Assembly: GCF_024721015.1 (NCBI RefSeq)
Contig: NZ_JANAIF010000041.1
Location: forward strand, 1-36,062
Origin: Xenorhabdus bovienii
GTDB taxonomy: Bacteria; Pseudomonadota; Gammaproteobacteria; Enterobacterales; Enterobacteriaceae
Length of the DNA: 36,062 bases
Reading direction: 5' to 3'
Position numbers and translations under genes: made by a program. Positions 22,535 through 31,062 of the stretch are shown piece by piece (the first letter of the stretch is position 1; each line of letters begins with the position of its first letter). A model generated the notes under the pieces. It did not search any database. It saw only the letters and a list, made by a program, of their open reading frames with translations, and was not told the origin of the DNA.

Positions 22535-22870
22535 AAGCAGGTCATCCCCACCGGCAAAAAGCCAGCCTCGATATCGTCAGATTCTCCTTTTTCAATCTAA
22601 AAATGCAGTGTCAGATTCACTGTGTGGTGAAGCAGGCGTGAGCCTGTCAGGGTTGTGTTGTCCTTTGGTTGCGGCGTCACTTTCAGCGGTAAACCAGCCA
22701 AAAGTGACGCCTTGGGTTCCGTGAACAGCCAGCTAAAGTCGTGCAAGCGTTGAAATGCCAATAGGCACAGCAAAACGCCGCAAGGTTCAGTGTCAAACGG
22801 GAGCAATGAGTTAATCGTTTAGGTGCAGAAAGTAGTCCGCTGAATATTTCAAACAGGGATAGTGAGAAGT
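22535..22870. other. non-coding or decayed leader region with overlapping frames
   Basis: Several overlapping minus-strand frames are open here, and none has a convincing start. Two of them (ending YWHFNACTT... and KVTPQPKDNTT...) plus a third (with GQHNPDRLTPASPHS) all look partly protein-like. This suggests either an eroded gene with frameshifts or a structured leader. I cannot choose a single gene. Confidence 0.4.
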
Positions 22871-23083
22871 ATGGACTGGATGCGTGAAAGCCATCCAAAA
22901 CACCTTTTGGGTGTATTTTTCAGTTTAAGAAACCTTCATCGCCAGACAAGGGGTTTATGTCTGACAATATCTGCTTCCAAAGGTGGGCAGATGTACCGCA
23001 ATGCTTGCTCTCCCTTGCAGGCTACAGGAGTTTTCGTTCGCCACCCGAAGGCGATCCTGACAGGCGAGGGATCATTTTTGTAG
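22871..23083 (+). CDS. possible small protein, 70 residues, upstream of the T6SS island
   Basis: The frame starts MDWMRESHPKHLLGVFF, preceded by GAGAAG, and ends FVRHPKAILTGEGSFL. Segments such as GGQMYRNACSPLQATGVF look like a conserved small enterobacterial mobile-element protein, but I cannot name it. It diverges from the recombinase gene and precedes tssF by about 260 bases. No function is suggested. It could be an artefact of a conserved DNA element. Confidence 0.4.
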   Translation: MDWMRESHPKHLLGVFFSLRNLHRQTRGLCLTISASKGGQMYRNACSPLQATGVFVRHPKAILTGEGSFL

Positions 23084-23093
23084 AATACAGATA

Positions 23094-23127
23094 TTAACGG
23101 TCAGACAGGAGGGAGTCAAACCGTTAA
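23094..23127. other. 8-bp inverted repeat ahead of tssF
   Basis: TTAACGGT (23094-23101) and ACCGTTAA (23120-23127) flank an 18-base purine-rich loop. There is no T-run at once behind it. It could be an operator or a weak terminator for the preceding small frame. From 23128 to 23345 the region is AT-rich and should hold the tssF promoter, which I cannot place with confidence. Confidence 0.35.
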
Positions 23128-23345
23128 CTCTTCCTGCCAGCCTTATTTTTACCTAAATTCCCATGCATATTCCGATAATCCCCCGATATCCTGCCAAAAC
23201 CAGCCAAAAATTGGATCTAATTCATTAATTAATTTGATTGATTAATGTGTAGAATAAATGGGCTTTGCTGTTCAACCACACACTCTATTTCGCTGAGATT
23301 CAGCATAATACTGAAACCCAACTGATAAAACATAAATTAAATAGA

Positions 23346-25103
23346 ATGAAAAACAACAAAGAATCTTTGTACCTGCAAGAGCGTGCCTACCTGCGGGCAC
23401 TGGCGCAGCGTGTGGCGAAAGACTCGCCGCACCTGGCCGATTTTTTGGCCGAATCCCATGATCCCGATATTCAACGCGTCTTCGAAGCCTTTGCCTTCTT
23501 AATTGCCAGACTACGGGATAAACTGGACGATGATTTTCCCGAAATTATCCACGGCATTTTCTCGCGCATCTGGCCGTTAGCCCTGTCTCCTATTCCACCC
23601 ACGACGATAGTCCAGTTTACGCCCACGGATGATGAACATCAGGGCACTGCCGAGATCCCGATCGGTTCATCGGTGTCTACCCGCCTTAACGGGCAGATGC
23701 TCGACTTTAAAACCTGCCGTCCTTTGCATATTGAACCGTTGATTGTGCAGGAACGCGCAGTCAGGAAAACGGGCACTCACAGTGAAATTATCCTGACACT
23801 ATGCCAAACCGGTTCGGCATCTTCGGTCTGGCAGAGCGGCTCGCTGACGTTCTTCCTCGGCACCGATACGGAACGCGCCGCCCAGCTCAGCCTGTGGCTA
23901 GATCAGCACATTTGTGATGTCAGCCTGAACACACAAGGAGAACGACGAAAATTCAACGACTTCCCTTATGGCTGGCATAGCCTGCTTGACGAACCGTTGC
24001 TGCCCACCGCCAAAAGTCCCTATTCCGGCCTTCAACCGTTGCTGGAATATTATGCGTTGCCGGCGCTTTATAACTTCGTCACGCTGGATATCAGTAGCCA
24101 CTGTGCGCAAGTCCCGCTCAATGAAGACGGCACGTTTGAGCTGATTTTTCGGTTCGAGGGTGAATTGCCGCTGGATGATGTCGAGGGGGCGTTTTTGCTG
24201 GGTTGCGTGCCCGCCATTCATCTGGAAAACCAGGCCAGCCCGCCAGTCCGGTTAGAAGCCGGTCATCACCGCTATCCGCTGCCATTGGGGGAATCGGTGT
24301 GCCTGTACCGGCTGCGGGAAGTGAAGGTGGTGCAACAACCCGAAGACAGCGGGCAGCGGGGCACGCCTTATCACTGGCTACCGATTGAACAGTTTGTTCC
24401 CGCCGGGCATTTTTTCGATGACGATGAGCCCCCCGCCACGTTTTACTACCAGCGCCAGACTGAGGTTGATTTTCTGGGACGGACACAGCACCGGCTGTGC
24501 TTTTTTGATTTGGCCGGTAATCCGGCAAATAATCTGCCGGATATTGCGGTCTCGTGCGATTTCACCGGCTACCATGAGCAGGCGCGGACGCTGGAGCCGG
24601 GCGCAATTACCGTGACGCAGGAAAGTGCCCCGTCTCATCTTGATGTGCAGAATATTATTCCTGTGATAACCGATTATCCGCCATTGTTACAGGAAAATAA
24701 CGGCTGGCCGCTGCTCTCCGGCCTCTCCAGCCCGCCGATGATGCTGTTTGCCCCCGACAGCCTGAAACAATTTCTCCGCCTGTTTGACCGGCATGCCGAC
24801 ACCAACCGCCCACTGAGCCGCCAGTTCCAGCAACACATTGACGGCATTGTGCAGGTCAAAGAGCGCCTGACTGACCGACTGCGGTTGGGGAGGCCGGTGC
24901 GCGGACATGTGCTGTCGCTCACCCTGAACCCCGCTGGCTACCGTACCCCCGGCGAGATGTACCGCTTTTGCCGGCTCATCAACCAGGCGATGGCCTGTTT
25001 TATCAGCCAGTCCACGTTTGTCATGCTGGAAGTCTTTACCCCAGACAGCCACAGCGTGCTGTGGGAGTTCTGGCAGGTCGATGGGCTGCGCCCGGCTATG
25101 TAA
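23346..25103 (+). CDS. tssF: TssF, type VI secretion baseplate subunit
   Basis: The protein has 585 residues starting MKNNKESLYLQERAYLRALA, close to the usual length of TssF (VasA/ImpG, PF05947). The characteristic opening (hydrophobic helix, then LADFLAESHDPDIQRVFEAFAFL and LDDDFPEIIHGIFSRIWPL) is present, as is the C-terminal wedge-like end (FVMLEVFTPDSHSVLWEFW). TssF works with TssG, TssE and TssK to form the T6SS baseplate, whose hub is the VgrG spike. Here it is alone: no tssE, G, K or other structural gene is nearby, and vgrG follows 45 bases later. A longer frame begins 27 codons upstream, but the family start is at 23346, although its ribosome site is poor. It may be a relic of a larger cluster or a spare baseplate part dedicated to the linked VgrG. 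Confidence 0.9.
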   Translation: MKNNKESLYLQERAYLRALAQRVAKDSPHLADFLAESHDPDIQRVFEAFAFLIARLRDKLDDDFPEIIHGIFSRIWPLALSPIPPTTIVQFTPTDDEHQGTAEIPIGSSVSTRLNGQMLDFKTCRPLHIEPLIVQERAVRKTGTHSEIILTLCQTGSASSVWQSGSLTFFLGTDTERAAQLSLWLDQHICDVSLNTQGERRKFNDFPYGWHSLLDEPLLPTAKSPYSGLQPLLEYYALPALYNFVTLDISSHCAQVPLNEDGTFELIFRFEGELPLDDVEGAFLLGCVPAIHLENQASPPVRLEAGHHRYPLPLGESVCLYRLREVKVVQQPEDSGQRGTPYHWLPIEQFVPAGHFFDDDEPPATFYYQRQTEVDFLGRTQHRLCFFDLAGNPANNLPDIAVSCDFTGYHEQARTLEPGAITVTQESAPSHLDVQNIIPVITDYPPLLQENNGWPLLSGLSSPPMMLFAPDSLKQFLRLFDRHADTNRPLSRQFQQHIDGIVQVKERLTDRLRLGRPVRGHVLSLTLNPAGYRTPGEMYRFCRLINQAMACFISQSTFVMLEVFTPDSHSVLWEFWQVDGLRPAM

Positions 25104-25148
25104 TGGATTCAAGGCACCGATGCGATAAACCCTAAGGAACACATCAAC

Positions 25149-27149
25149 ATGAAAAGTGGATTACGTTTTGTCTGCCATATCGCAGGCGTGGCGGAGGCAA
25201 CCTTCGCCGTGGCCGAATTTTCCCTGCAAGAAGGCTTATCCGAACTCTTTACCCTCAACCTGACGCTGGTCAGAGCCGGCAATGCCAACCCGTACCGGCC
25301 GCAGGCCGAGATGGATTTGGCCTCGCTGCTGATGCAGGAAACCGTATTGCAGGTTTTTTACGGCGAGACGGAGCAGCGCAAAGTCACCGGCATCATTTCC
25401 CATGCCGACTGGGCGGGCACCGATGGCAACAAAACCATTTATACCGTGACCGTGCGCCCCGCCCTCTGGCGTCTGACTTTAAATCAGGACAGCCGGATTT
25501 ATCACCGGCAAAACGTGCCGGCCATCTTAACCAGCCTGCTGAAAAAACATCGGGTGAAAGCCGATTCAAAACTTTACGATACGCATCAGGACCGGGAATA
25601 TGTCACCCAAAAACGGGAATCCGACTATGCTTTTTTCAGCCGGTTAGCAGCGGAAGAAGGTATCAGTTTCTGGTTTGAGGATGACACGCTGTTTTTCAGC
25701 GACAGCCATCTCGGCATGACCGCCGGCCTGCCCTTACTTTACCAACCCCAGCCAGAAACCGCCCACGGGGTGGATACCATCTATCAGGTACGGCTGGGCG
25801 TTGGCATGAGTCCGCAACGCAGCCTGCACAAAGACTTCAACCCGGAAAATCCGCGCTATCACCTCTCCCATCTGCACAGCAGCGAGGGTTTCCGCGATTT
25901 TGGCAGCCAGACCCCTTATACCGTGTTTGAGAGTTACGGGCGATTCCAGAAAGATGCCGCCGCCAAACCGTTTTTAAAATACCGGCAGGAAGCGCTGGAT
26001 AACCAGAAACAAGCGGGCAGCGGCCACAGCAACTGCATCAAACTGATGCCGGGCAAAATTTTTGAGATAAAAAGTCACCCGCACGCCCCGCTCAATGCCC
26101 GCTGGCAAATCGTCGGCATCCACCACCACGGACGCTGCCCGCAGGCACTGGGCGATAACCGTGGCGAAGGCACCACACTCAGCAATACCTTCAGTTTTAT
26201 CGACGGCCTTGCTGACTGGCGTCCGCCGTTCCACTACAAACCGTTAGCGGATGGCGATGAAACCGCCATCGTCGTTGGCCCAGAAGGCGAGGAAATCTTC
26301 GTCAATAAAGATGGTGCGATTAAAATCCATTTCCACTGGAACCGTTATGACGAACCGGATGATGGCGCGTCGTGCTGGGTGCGGGTGGCGCAGGGCTGGA
26401 ACGGCCACGGCTTTGGTTTTATGGCGATACCCCGTATCGGGCAGGAAGTGATTGTCTCTTACCTCAATGGTGATATTGACCGCCCGATTGTGACCGGCTG
26501 TGTCTACAACGGCCTGAACCGCCCGCCACTGGATTTGCCGGCAGAAAAAACCCGCACCACCTTTAAAACCAAGACCCACAAGGGCAAGGGCTTTAACGAA
26601 CTGCGCTTTGAGGATGCAAAAGGCAGCGAAGAAATCTATTTACACGGCCAGAAAGACCTGACCGCCCATATCGAAAACGATGCCTACTGGCATATCAAAC
26701 ACGACCAAAAACAACGCATCGATAACAACCGCTACCACGATATCCGTGCCGATGACCACCATCAGGTGGCCGGTTCGCGCAAAATCACCACCGAAGGCGA
26801 TGTCTCCCACCGGATTGCCGGCAGCCAGCATACCCAGACCGGCGACGCCACCGTGATTGACAGCGGGCAGGAAATCCACCTGAAAAGTGGCGGCAAAGTG
26901 GTGCTGGAAGCGGCGGCCGAAATCACGTTGAAAGTGGGCGGTACTTTCCTCAAGGTCACGCCGGGCGGCATTCTGTCTTCACCGATTAATGTCGGACAGG
27001 GTTCCGCCGGAAGTGGGCGCGGGCTGGCATTGCAACTGCCGGAAGGGGTCGAGCCGTTGCCGATGGTGGAATTTCCGGCTAAACCGCCTTGCGCCATTCT
27101 CGCGCAGCACGAAGAAAACTGGGTTATCACAGGAGCAGAAGACGCATGA
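25149..27149 (+). CDS. vgrG: VgrG, type VI secretion spike protein
   Basis: The protein has 666 residues with AAGGA about ten bases before the ATG. The gp27-like part covers about 1-370 (FSLQEGLSELFTLNLTLV, ESDYAFFSRLAAEEGISFWFED). The gp5-like OB-fold is near 370-460 (GPEGEEIFVNKDGAIKIHFH, RVAQGWNGHGFGFMAIPR, DIDRPIVTGCVYN). A C-terminal beta-helical, His/Asp-rich needle follows (EEIYLHGQKDLTAHIEND), ending in a short tail without a recognisable toxin domain. So it is a carrier, not an evolved VgrG with its own effector domain. It trimerises to tip the Hcp tube and delivers the effector encoded two genes downstream. Its stop overlaps the ATG of the adaptor gene (ATGA). Confidence 0.96.
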   Translation: MKSGLRFVCHIAGVAEATFAVAEFSLQEGLSELFTLNLTLVRAGNANPYRPQAEMDLASLLMQETVLQVFYGETEQRKVTGIISHADWAGTDGNKTIYTVTVRPALWRLTLNQDSRIYHRQNVPAILTSLLKKHRVKADSKLYDTHQDREYVTQKRESDYAFFSRLAAEEGISFWFEDDTLFFSDSHLGMTAGLPLLYQPQPETAHGVDTIYQVRLGVGMSPQRSLHKDFNPENPRYHLSHLHSSEGFRDFGSQTPYTVFESYGRFQKDAAAKPFLKYRQEALDNQKQAGSGHSNCIKLMPGKIFEIKSHPHAPLNARWQIVGIHHHGRCPQALGDNRGEGTTLSNTFSFIDGLADWRPPFHYKPLADGDETAIVVGPEGEEIFVNKDGAIKIHFHWNRYDEPDDGASCWVRVAQGWNGHGFGFMAIPRIGQEVIVSYLNGDIDRPIVTGCVYNGLNRPPLDLPAEKTRTTFKTKTHKGKGFNELRFEDAKGSEEIYLHGQKDLTAHIENDAYWHIKHDQKQRIDNNRYHDIRADDHHQVAGSRKITTEGDVSHRIAGSQHTQTGDATVIDSGQEIHLKSGGKVVLEAAAEITLKVGGTFLKVTPGGILSSPINVGQGSAGSGRGLALQLPEGVEPLPMVEFPAKPPCAILAQHEENWVITGAEDA

Positions 27150-27934
27150 TAGAGCCTATCGATTGGAAAACGTGGTTAGCACGTCAGGACAGCGGTATTT
27201 GCTATTTTTTGGTCAACAGCCTGGCAGAGCCGAATCCCGTCCAGACCTTTTACCTTAACGGCTGGACAGAGCAGGCGTTTCCGCTTTACAGCGGTACACC
27301 AATGAATCCCCTGCTGGAACAAAGCCCGTGGCTGATCCAACCCAAAGCAACATGCCTGCCGGAACTGGCTTTGCTGCTGGATAAACACCAATTCAGCGAT
27401 GCCAGTTGGGGCTGGGGTTATCGCAGCACACTGCCGTGGTCATTTCAGTTAGCCCACTGGCGGTTGCACCAACAGGTGCTGCTGCGCGGCCAAGTGGTGG
27501 TTTTGCGTCTGATGGATAACCGTATCCTCACGCCGCTGCTGCCTGCCCTGAAACCGGGTGACTGGCGTGAACTCTTAACCCCGATCAATGAGCTGATGAT
27601 CGATACCCCTGACCCGTGTTGCTATTACCGGCCAGAAAATTGCCCACAGGAATTGGCGGAGAATTTATTTGTGCTGGGCGATCATCTAATTGAAGCCCGT
27701 TATGCCGCCGATTCAACCCTCAATAACCTGGCTTACGCGTTAAGTTGCCAGCTTTGGGAGGAAAATCCCGAATTGGCATTGAAACAGGATGCACCGGAAG
27801 GACAATTACAAAACAACATCTTGGCGTGGCTGAAACAGGCGAGGGATGAAAAACGTAGCCTGCATAAGTTAACGGTTGAGCATTTTATTACTGATAGCCA
27901 AGGCGTTGCCCTCAACGAGCACATTGACGGATAA
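27146..27934 (+). CDS. DUF4123 effector adaptor (Tap/TEC-type chaperone)
   Basis: The protein has 262 residues starting MIEPIDWKTWLARQ at 27146, four bases inside the end of vgrG, with AGGAG upstream. The pattern fits DUF4123 (PF13503): an N-terminal beta/alpha part (CYFLVNSLAEP), SPWLIQPKATCL, WGWGYRSTLPWSFQLAHWR near the centre, then RLMDNRILTPLLPAL. A helical C-terminal lobe ends HFITDSQGVALNEHIDG. Adaptors of this type bind a specific effector and load it onto the VgrG tip without being secreted. Position between vgrG and the lipase gene fixes the likely client. A frame open 19 codons further upstream lies inside vgrG and is not the start. Confidence 0.92.
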   Translation: MIEPIDWKTWLARQDSGICYFLVNSLAEPNPVQTFYLNGWTEQAFPLYSGTPMNPLLEQSPWLIQPKATCLPELALLLDKHQFSDASWGWGYRSTLPWSFQLAHWRLHQQVLLRGQVVVLRLMDNRILTPLLPALKPGDWRELLTPINELMIDTPDPCCYYRPENCPQELAENLFVLGDHLIEARYAADSTLNNLAYALSCQLWEENPELALKQDAPEGQLQNNILAWLKQARDEKRSLHKLTVEHFITDSQGVALNEHIDG

Positions 27935-27955
27935 ACAAAATATAAGGAAGAAAAT

Positions 27956-29812
27956 ATGAAACCATTAGATCCGACGAATTGCATTGATTGTCAAAAGATA
28001 CTGAAACACTGGATTGAATTTCAGCTTGTGGATGAGCAGGGTAAACCATTGGTGGGGATGCCTTATAAACTGATAAGTCAGGGAAATAAAAAAGATATCC
28101 GTACAGGAGTTACTAATGGCGAGGGACTCCTGCGGGAAGAAAGTTTACCTCCTATGCCAGTAAGGCTTTGGGTTGATGCCCAGAAACTCACCGATGAGAT
28201 GGAGCTCAGGCCATTAAGAGCGGTACGTGAGCCACTGGGTTCAAAGGTTCGACATAATGCCAAAGCACAAGGTCATTCTTACCGCTATATTAAAATTGGT
28301 AACCTTTGTGATAAAGCCCCAAAAATTGATAAATGGAATGGAAAAGAACTTCCCAACTATCACTTTCCAGATAATAAATTCCTCGGATATAAAGCCGCAT
28401 TTGTTGATACTCGTTGGGTTTTGGAAGTTTCTCCTTTCCGGGCTTGGGTGTTGTTATTACATCATCAAAAAGAGTATTCACTGGTGAATGCCTATAATCA
28501 GGGATTAATGTCAGTGTTATCTTATGCTGATGCGGAAAAATCTAACGATAGCTATGAAGGATCTGTATTTCATTTCTTTAAAGAGCAGCTTCTTGATTTA
28601 TCTAAACTTCCCAATAAGGTTGATCAACAAGAATTTCATCCTATCGTTTACGATGTTCCTTTTAAAGACCGTTACACTGAAATAAATGTTATCGATACTG
28701 GTGGGGATTTAGATACTCAAATGTTTTATGCAAGTAATAATAAAGAATTAATTATTGGCTGGAGGGGAACAGCGAGTTTAACCGATGTTTTTACTGATGC
28801 AAAATTTAAGCCTATTAATTTACCGGAAATTTATCTAAAAACGAAAGGTAAAGTACATGAAGGTTTTTATCGATCATTTTTAGCGGCAGGAACAACACTT
28901 GTTAGTGAAAATGCACTTGACGAACTTGTTAATAAAAACACTCTTAACCAAGATATAGGTAAAATTAAATTAATGCATCATATAAGCAATTTAGCTGAAG
29001 GGAAAAAAGTTTTTATTTGTGGCCATAGTTTAGGTGGGGCATTAGCTTTAATTCATAGCGTTCATTTAAGAAAAAATAACCCATGCTTATATACTTACGG
29101 AATGCCAAGAGTTTTTACATATAATGCAGTAGTAGATATAAGTGATATTATTCATTATAGACACATTAATAAAAATGATCCTGTTCCAACACTTCCTTTT
29201 GAAAAAAACATGGACAATGCTTTATTTCAAAAAGGCTGGGATTCTTTGGGGTATATTTTAGAAGGTATACTTACAGTTGGTAGTGGTTTTTCAGCTCCAA
29301 TAAAAATAGCTGGACATATACATGATGAACTGAAATCGGATGAAATATATTTACACCAAGGGGAAATAGTACATTTTTATGAAGGGAGTGTTTTACCTCT
29401 AGATCTATATGTAGGCTCCAAAAATGTCAGAACTGATTTATATCTTATTCCTACTTTAATACCTGAAGACTTAAAAAACGTCCAGTTTTTCCCTCAAAAT
29501 AAATTACCCAAAACTGCAAATTCAATGAATGCACTTGGTGGAGGACATCATCCAAGTGGAGGTTACATGGAGTTTATGCAAAAAAGGCTCCTTGAATTAT
29601 GTGTTCCTAAGTTTAATGAACTTTATAAAAAAGATATACAACTATTTAAAACTGCACTGGAAGCTCGGAAAAGCACATTACAAAATGAATATTCTATGTA
29701 TGAATATTTTTTACGGTTAGATCAAAAATTAGAACCCTGCTTATCGTTAAGTAAAAAAAGTGAGGAAGGAAAACGAGCGCTTGCTCATTTTATTTATCAA
29801 CACTCTAGATAA
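27956..29812 (+). CDS. type VI lipase effector (class-3 lipase fold, Tle-type)
   Basis: The protein has 618 residues with AAGGAAG before the ATG. Residues about 15-80 form a transthyretin-like beta domain (WIEFQLVDEQGKPLVGMPY, TNGEGLLREESLPPMPVRLWVD) common at the front of VgrG-linked effectors and probably the loading part. A class-3 lipase domain (PF01764) follows: ELIIGWRGTASLTDVFTDAK, then nucleophile Ser358 in GHSLGGAL and Asp408 in NDPVPTLP. The third triad member is most likely His531 or His532 (GGGHHPSGG), with His454/456 as alternatives. It should hydrolyse membrane phospholipids of rival or host cells after T6SS delivery. Base composition drops from near 48% to near 30% GC after about 28330-28680, so the toxin part seems grafted onto a resident N-terminus. 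Confidence 0.92.
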   Translation: MKPLDPTNCIDCQKILKHWIEFQLVDEQGKPLVGMPYKLISQGNKKDIRTGVTNGEGLLREESLPPMPVRLWVDAQKLTDEMELRPLRAVREPLGSKVRHNAKAQGHSYRYIKIGNLCDKAPKIDKWNGKELPNYHFPDNKFLGYKAAFVDTRWVLEVSPFRAWVLLLHHQKEYSLVNAYNQGLMSVLSYADAEKSNDSYEGSVFHFFKEQLLDLSKLPNKVDQQEFHPIVYDVPFKDRYTEINVIDTGGDLDTQMFYASNNKELIIGWRGTASLTDVFTDAKFKPINLPEIYLKTKGKVHEGFYRSFLAAGTTLVSENALDELVNKNTLNQDIGKIKLMHHISNLAEGKKVFICGHSLGGALALIHSVHLRKNNPCLYTYGMPRVFTYNAVVDISDIIHYRHINKNDPVPTLPFEKNMDNALFQKGWDSLGYILEGILTVGSGFSAPIKIAGHIHDELKSDEIYLHQGEIVHFYEGSVLPLDLYVGSKNVRTDLYLIPTLIPEDLKNVQFFPQNKLPKTANSMNALGGGHHPSGGYMEFMQKRLLELCVPKFNELYKKDIQLFKTALEARKSTLQNEYSMYEYFLRLDQKLEPCLSLSKKSEEGKRALAHFIYQHSR

Positions 29813-29835
29813 ACTAAAAATATATTGATAAAAAT

Positions 29836-29895
29836 CATTCAGGCCAGTTTTACTAAAAAATATATTTCTTATTATTGTCCTGAATGAGTTTTTAT
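29836..29895 (+). terminator. possible intrinsic terminator between effector and immunity genes
   Basis: CATTCAGG (29836-29843) and CCTGAATG (29879-29886) can pair around a long 35-base AT-rich loop and are followed by AGTTTTTAT. The long loop makes it weaker than a standard terminator. If real, it would attenuate effector transcription before the downstream gene, or separate the two genes. Confidence 0.4.
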
Positions 29896-29945
29896 AGTAA
29901 AATAAGATGTGATATATTTAAATTTTCAATAAGAGATGCTTAAAA

Positions 29946-30719
29946 ATGAAGAAAATAAAAAAAACATATATTTTATCATTAATAATGATATTTATTTTAG
30001 TATGGTGCTGGGGATTGTTTGATAAAAATCTTAATGGTTATTTTCCAATTAACCCACAAAAAGGAAAATCTGTCATTATTTTAAGTAATACCCCCCCTAA
30101 TAGCAAGCTCATAATTCTTGCTAATTATATATCTCAAAAGTGCTCAACGTTACGATTTAATTCTAATTTTATGCCGGGCGGCCTAAATTATTGGACGAAT
30201 GTACTTGAATGGGGAGTTAACGAAGAAAATAATAAATCTAAAACAGAAATTCTTGTTGATGGTGGGGGGTGGTGTAATTGGAAATTAGATTACATTAATA
30301 TAAATTTAGTTTATACTGAAGAAAAAGAAAATAATAAAATTACGGACAAATATAAAGTTCTTAATAACTCTATAAAATTAGATAAAAGTAAAGGGTTTAC
30401 TGTTACCATTAAAAATCAAGAAGATGTTTATAATAAAATTCAAAATAAAATAAAATATAATCCAGAATTCTATCTTATTCATAAAAAATTTATTTCCACT
30501 GGTTTGGGAAGTTTTTTTTTGATTTCGCCCCCCAATACAGAAAAATTTGAAATATCATTAAAAAAAGATACAAATGGTTATATTTATTACACTCCGAAAT
30601 TAAATGAATCAAATGTAACAAAATTATTTATATCAGAAGATAAATATTGGCTTGAATATCCTAATGGACAACTGGAATATAATATACATAGACTAGATTA
30701 TGATAAAATAAAAAATTAG
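29946..30719 (+). CDS. putative immunity protein to the lipase effector, N-terminally anchored
   Basis: The protein has 257 residues. A basic start (MKKIKKTY) is followed by one hydrophobic segment at about 8-26 (ILSLIMIFILVWCWGLF), an uncleaved anchor that puts the rest in the periplasm, where T6SS lipases act. The outer part is beta-rich with VIILSNTPPNSKLIILANYI, a Gly-rich turn and Trp/Cys motif (DGGGWCNWKL) and many Lys and Asn. It is extremely AT-rich, like the toxin half of the upstream effector. I do not recognise the family. The call rests on position (directly behind a T6SS lipase gene, same strand), predicted periplasmic location and matching composition. The ribosome site is weak (AAGAGA). 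Binding to the lipase is not shown. Confidence 0.7.
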   Translation: MKKIKKTYILSLIMIFILVWCWGLFDKNLNGYFPINPQKGKSVIILSNTPPNSKLIILANYISQKCSTLRFNSNFMPGGLNYWTNVLEWGVNEENNKSKTEILVDGGGWCNWKLDYININLVYTEEKENNKITDKYKVLNNSIKLDKSKGFTVTIKNQEDVYNKIQNKIKYNPEFYLIHKKFISTGLGSFFLISPPNTEKFEISLKKDTNGYIYYTPKLNESNVTKLFISEDKYWLEYPNGQLEYNIHRLDYDKIKN

Positions 30720-30973
30720 AAGAAAAAGATTTACAATATACTCTTGGGCATGGGTATGCTTTTAATTTTTTCCTGTTTTTAATTTTAAAAAAATATAACT
30801 AATGAAAAATTATTTCATTGAGTGATATAACTGCTCACTGTGGAGAACTGATTAGTGCAATGAGGGGCATGCACATGGCATGTGATGTTAAACCTATCAG
30901 AAAAATTTTCTCATTTAATGGGAGGACAATCATTATTTTCTGTTTAGGGTGCTACTGACGCGCTGCGCTTGTC
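30720..30973. other. AT-rich spacer, no gene seen
   Basis: There is no credible coding frame, and no convincing terminator behind the immunity gene. Composition changes at about 30940, where the sequence becomes less AT-rich and an inverted repeat begins, which likely marks the junction between the T6SS island and the next element. Confidence 0.45.
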
Positions 30974-31019
30974 TTCTCCATGTTACCGGGCTAATACATT
31001 AACCCGGTAACATGGAGAA
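30974..31019. repeat. perfect 17-bp inverted repeat
   Basis: TTCTCCATGTTACCGGG (30974-30990) and its exact complement CCCGGTAACATGGAGAA (31003-31019) flank a 12-base AT-rich loop. No T-run follows on either side, so simple termination is unlikely. A replication, recombination or operator site for the adjoining RepA-like element, or a strong RNA hairpin, are all possible. Confidence 0.8.
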
Positions 31020-31062
31020 ATGAAATAATGCCTGCCAGAAAACGAATTACCTCTTCACTCGC

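Noticed and set aside
22683..22898. 71-codon minus-strand frame starting MDGFHASSPYFS
   Set aside because: It overlaps two other equally plausible frames in the same leader region and has no ribosome site, so it was not called as a gene.
24118..24528. 136-codon minus-strand frame inside tssF
   Set aside because: Arg/Pro/Ala-rich shadow typical of GC-rich antisense; tssF is certain on the plus strand.
26989..27258. Plus-strand frame spanning the vgrG end and the adaptor start
   Set aside because: It overlaps two certain genes in a third frame and has no domain.
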